Assembly: GCA_030039525.1 (NCBI GenBank)
Contig: JASHVI010000039.1
Span: forward strand, 1 to 7,726
Source of the DNA: Thermoplasmata archaeon
GTDB taxonomy: Archaea > Thermoplasmatota > Thermoplasmata > Lutacidiplasmatales > UBA184
Reading direction: 5' to 3'
Length of the DNA: 7,726 nucleotides
Shown in pieces: positions 6,262 to 7,726 of this stretch. The translations under genes were made by a program, and so were the position numbers. Every line of letters starts with the position of its first letter. Positions within the stretch are counted from its first letter, which is position 1. Below the pieces are notes generated by a model, which ran no database searches, was not told the origin of the DNA, and worked only from the letters and a program-made list of their open reading frames with translations.

Positions 6262-6272
6262 AACGCTTTACC
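6262..6272 (+). promoter_or_regulatory. Archaeal-type promoter for the polyprenol-kinase-like gene
   Basis: AACGCTTTACC is a TATA-like element whose 3' end is 23 bases before the GTG at 6295, the same motif and spacing as the purE promoter. The bases between it and the start are GC-only repeats without a Shine-Dalgarno, so a leaderless transcript is likely. Confidence 0.6.
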
Positions 6273-6294
6273 GCGCGCGGCGGCGGCGCGTCGC

Positions 6295-6963
6295 GTGGCC
6301 CGCCGGCTGCACACGGGGGGGAAGACCCGGGCCTGGCTCGGCCGACGCTTCGGCGGCGACGAGCGGCTCGGGGACCGGATCTGGAGGCGCTGCCTCCACC
6401 TCGGGGGCGTCGTCGTCCTGATCGTCTACGTGGTCCCGCGGGACTTCTTCGTGGTGCTCCCGACCGAGGGGGTCCTGCTGCTCGCCCTCGCCGCCGTCCT
6501 CGTGCTCGAGTTCCTCCGGCGCCGGGCCGGGGTGGAGCTGCCGACGATCCGGCCCCACGAGGAGCACCGGGTCGCGAGCTACGCGTACTTCGCGGTCGGG
6601 CTCAGCCTGGCGGTGCTGATCTTCCCGAAACCGGTCGCCGTGGCCGCCGTGCTCGGCGCGGTCCTGGTCGACCCGCTGATGGGGGAGCTGCGCGCGGCGG
6701 GCCTCGCGCGTCCCTCCGTGACCCTCGCCGGGGTGGGGGCGTACGTCGCGGTCGTCGTGCCCACGCTCCTCCTCCTCGGCGCCTGGCCGCTCGAGTTCGC
6801 TCTGGCCGCCGGGATCGCGCTCGGGCTCGTCGGGGCGCTGGTCGAGGGGCCGGCCTCGGTCCTCCCGATCGACGACGACCTCGCGATGCCGCTCCTGCCC
6901 GGCCTGGTCGCCGCGGCGCCGTACTGGATCGCCACGGGCGCGATCCACCTACCGGCGTTCTGA
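6295..6963 (+). CDS. Dolichol/polyprenol kinase-like (SEC59/DGK1 family) membrane protein
   Basis: 222-residue polytopic membrane protein with about six or seven hydrophobic segments (near 36-49, 56-73, 95-111, 113-129, 143-162, 166-183 and 198-215). Matches to the CTP-dependent polyprenol/diacylglycerol kinase family (SEC59/DGK1/VTE5, also near CdsA): RR-LHLGG at 31-38, EFLRRR (72-77), EEHRVASYAYF (89-99), FP....A..LGAVLVDPLMG (110-130) with the conserved Asp126, then E184 and the PIDDDLAMPL block (191-200), resembling the family's DDN-x-x-x-PL ending. The likely reaction is CTP-dependent phosphorylation of an isoprenoid or lipid alcohol for glycan carriers or archaeal lipid metabolism; the substrate cannot be read from sequence. 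GTG at 6295 is chosen because it lies 23 bases after a TATA-like motif. The family call is by remembered motifs and moderate. Confidence 0.68.
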   Translation: MARRLHTGGKTRAWLGRRFGGDERLGDRIWRRCLHLGGVVVLIVYVVPRDFFVVLPTEGVLLLALAAVLVLEFLRRRAGVELPTIRPHEEHRVASYAYFAVGLSLAVLIFPKPVAVAAVLGAVLVDPLMGELRAAGLARPSVTLAGVGAYVAVVVPTLLLLGAWPLEFALAAGIALGLVGALVEGPASVLPIDDDLAMPLLPGLVAAAPYWIATGAIHLPAF

Positions 6964-6974
6964 GCGAACGCCGG
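6952..6974. terminator. Perfect 9-bp hairpin over the stop codon between convergent genes
   Basis: CCGGCGTTC (6952-6960) and GAACGCCGG (6966-6974) are exact reverse complements around the five-base loop TGAGC, which contains the stop codon of the membrane protein gene. A further CCGGCGT (6982-6988) and a CGGCGGA/TCCGCCG pair (6972-6978 with 6988-6994) offer competing 7-bp stems. It sits in the 39-base gap between convergent genes, where it could act on both transcripts. No T-run follows, and archaeal termination normally relies on T-rich tracts, so the terminator role is tentative. Confidence 0.4.
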
Positions 6975-7002
6975 CGGAGGCCCGGCGTCCGCCGCGACGC
7001 CC

Positions 7003-7726
7003 TCAGACGATCGGCGTCAGCTTCGCGTGGGGCGCGCCCTTCTCGGGGTCGGTCGAGATCGAGTAGATCGTCGTCCTCGGCCGGATGCCGTAGAGGCAGG
7101 GGGCGTTGTCGATGTTGATGATCCGGAAGTACGTGTCCATCATGTTGAGGATCTCCGAGGAGACGAGGAGCCCGGGCTTCAGGAGCCCGATGCCGAGGTT
7201 CCCGACGAGCTTGGTCCGCTGGACGCCGGTGAAGTACATCCGGATCGCCAGCTGGTCCCCCATGAGGCTCTCGAGCGTGTCGAAGGCGGTGTACTCGAGG
7301 AACGGCTTGTTCTCCGGTCCGCGGGCCGCCTTCTCGGCGGTCACCATCGCCCGCATCGCCTCCTCGCGGCCGTAGCGGGCCATCGGGACGATGTACGATT
7401 CCTCGGTCTCGTTCGCGGTGTAGTCCGCGATCCGGACGCGCGTGTCGAAGACGTGGGTCGGGGCGTGGCGCGAGAGCGTCGAGCGGAGCTTCTCGTGGGA
7501 CTCCCCCGCGGCGAGGACCGCGATGATCCCGCGGTTCTGCGTCAGGAAGTTGAGGAAGGTCGGCGTGAACAGCATGTAGTAGTCGTCGACCCCGACGTTG
7601 ACGTCGACCTCGAAGGCGTTGAAGGAGCCGCGCCGGAAGCCGCCCCCGAGCAGCGCGTCGAAGTCCGGGATGCCGGTCGAGTAGACCCGCTCCGCGTCGG
7701 AGTACGGGCGCCAGCCGGGCGACGGC
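7003..7726 (-). CDS. KaiC/RAD55-like RecA-fold protein with degenerate P-loop (5' partial)
   Basis: The frame stays open to the right edge, so the N-terminus is missing; 240 residues are visible, counted from base 7725. Residues 18-34 read GIPDFDALLGGGFRRGS, the opening of KaiC/RAD55-type RecA-fold ATPases. Where GEPGTGKTT should follow, the sequence is EVDVNVGVDDYY (39-50): the Walker A lysine and threonine align with Val46 and Asp47. GESHEKL (74-80) matches the KaiC EESPEQL segment, and FLEYTAFDTLESL (142-154, Asp149) is a plausible Walker B remnant, followed by helices typical of the fold. Family members include signalling and clock-like ATPases and GvpD-like regulators. ATP hydrolysis here is doubtful; the role may be regulatory or scaffolding. 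The Met at 7575 is internal, since the fold begins upstream. Confidence 0.7.
   Translation of the reverse strand, partial: PSPGWRPYSDAERVYSTGIPDFDALLGGGFRRGSFNAFEVDVNVGVDDYYMLFTPTFLNFLTQNRGIIAVLAAGESHEKLRSTLSRHAPTHVFDTRVRIADYTANETEESYIVPMARYGREEAMRAMVTAEKAARGPENKPFLEYTAFDTLESLMGDQLAIRMYFTGVQRTKLVGNLGIGLLKPGLLVSSEILNMMDTYFRIINIDNAPCLYGIRPRTTIYSISTDPEKGAPHAKLTPIV

Noticed and set aside
6295..6963. CarS/CdsA (CDP-archaeol synthase) as the identity of the membrane protein
   Set aside because: The E..R, EEHR and PIDDDLAMPL pattern fits the SEC59/DGK1-like kinases better than the CdsA signature as I remember it, though the families are related.

Overview
The window is very GC-rich and densely coding, and it looks archaeal. 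It has a GMP synthetase ATPase subunit encoded as a separate protein of about 315 residues, which is the split archaeal arrangement. It has a succinate dehydrogenase operon of the class E type, with a CCG-domain (HdrB-like) subunit. Short AT-rich TATA-like boxes sit about 25-28 bases upstream of start codons, which fits archaeal leaderless transcripts. A high-GC member of the Thermoplasmatota is a plausible host, but that is inference; no rRNA or other taxonomic marker is present.

Layout. (1) 3-3588, plus strand: sdhA (5' end cut by the window edge), sdhB and the CCG subunit gene are packed with 1-4 base overlaps. After a 30-base gap with a clear Shine-Dalgarno sequence comes an unassigned five-helix membrane protein. 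(2) 3585-4099, minus strand: a two-gene operon of a small ribbon-helix-helix-like protein and a small four-cysteine protein, converging tail-to-tail on the membrane protein gene with a 4-base overlap. (3) 4150-5555, minus strand: purE and guaAb, a purine biosynthesis operon joined by an ATGA overlap. (4) 5650-6192, minus strand: a DUF1697 family protein. (5) 6295-6963, plus strand: a polytopic membrane protein resembling the dolichol/polyprenol kinase family, divergent from DUF1697. (6) 7003-7726, minus strand: the C-terminal 240 residues of a KaiC/RAD55-like RecA-fold protein whose P-loop appears to be destroyed.

Functionally, most of the window is housekeeping: the soluble side of succinate:quinone reductase, and two steps of purine synthesis (carboxylation of the imidazole ring, and XMP to GMP). 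The less ordinary parts are the apparent KaiC-like pseudo-ATPase, the uncharacterised membrane protein in the position where a complex II anchor gene would be expected, the small regulator-like operon, and two promoters sharing an 11-base motif at identical distance from their GTG starts. No rRNA, tRNA, CRISPR array, mobile element or origin is visible, and no gene-free stretch exceeds about 105 bases.
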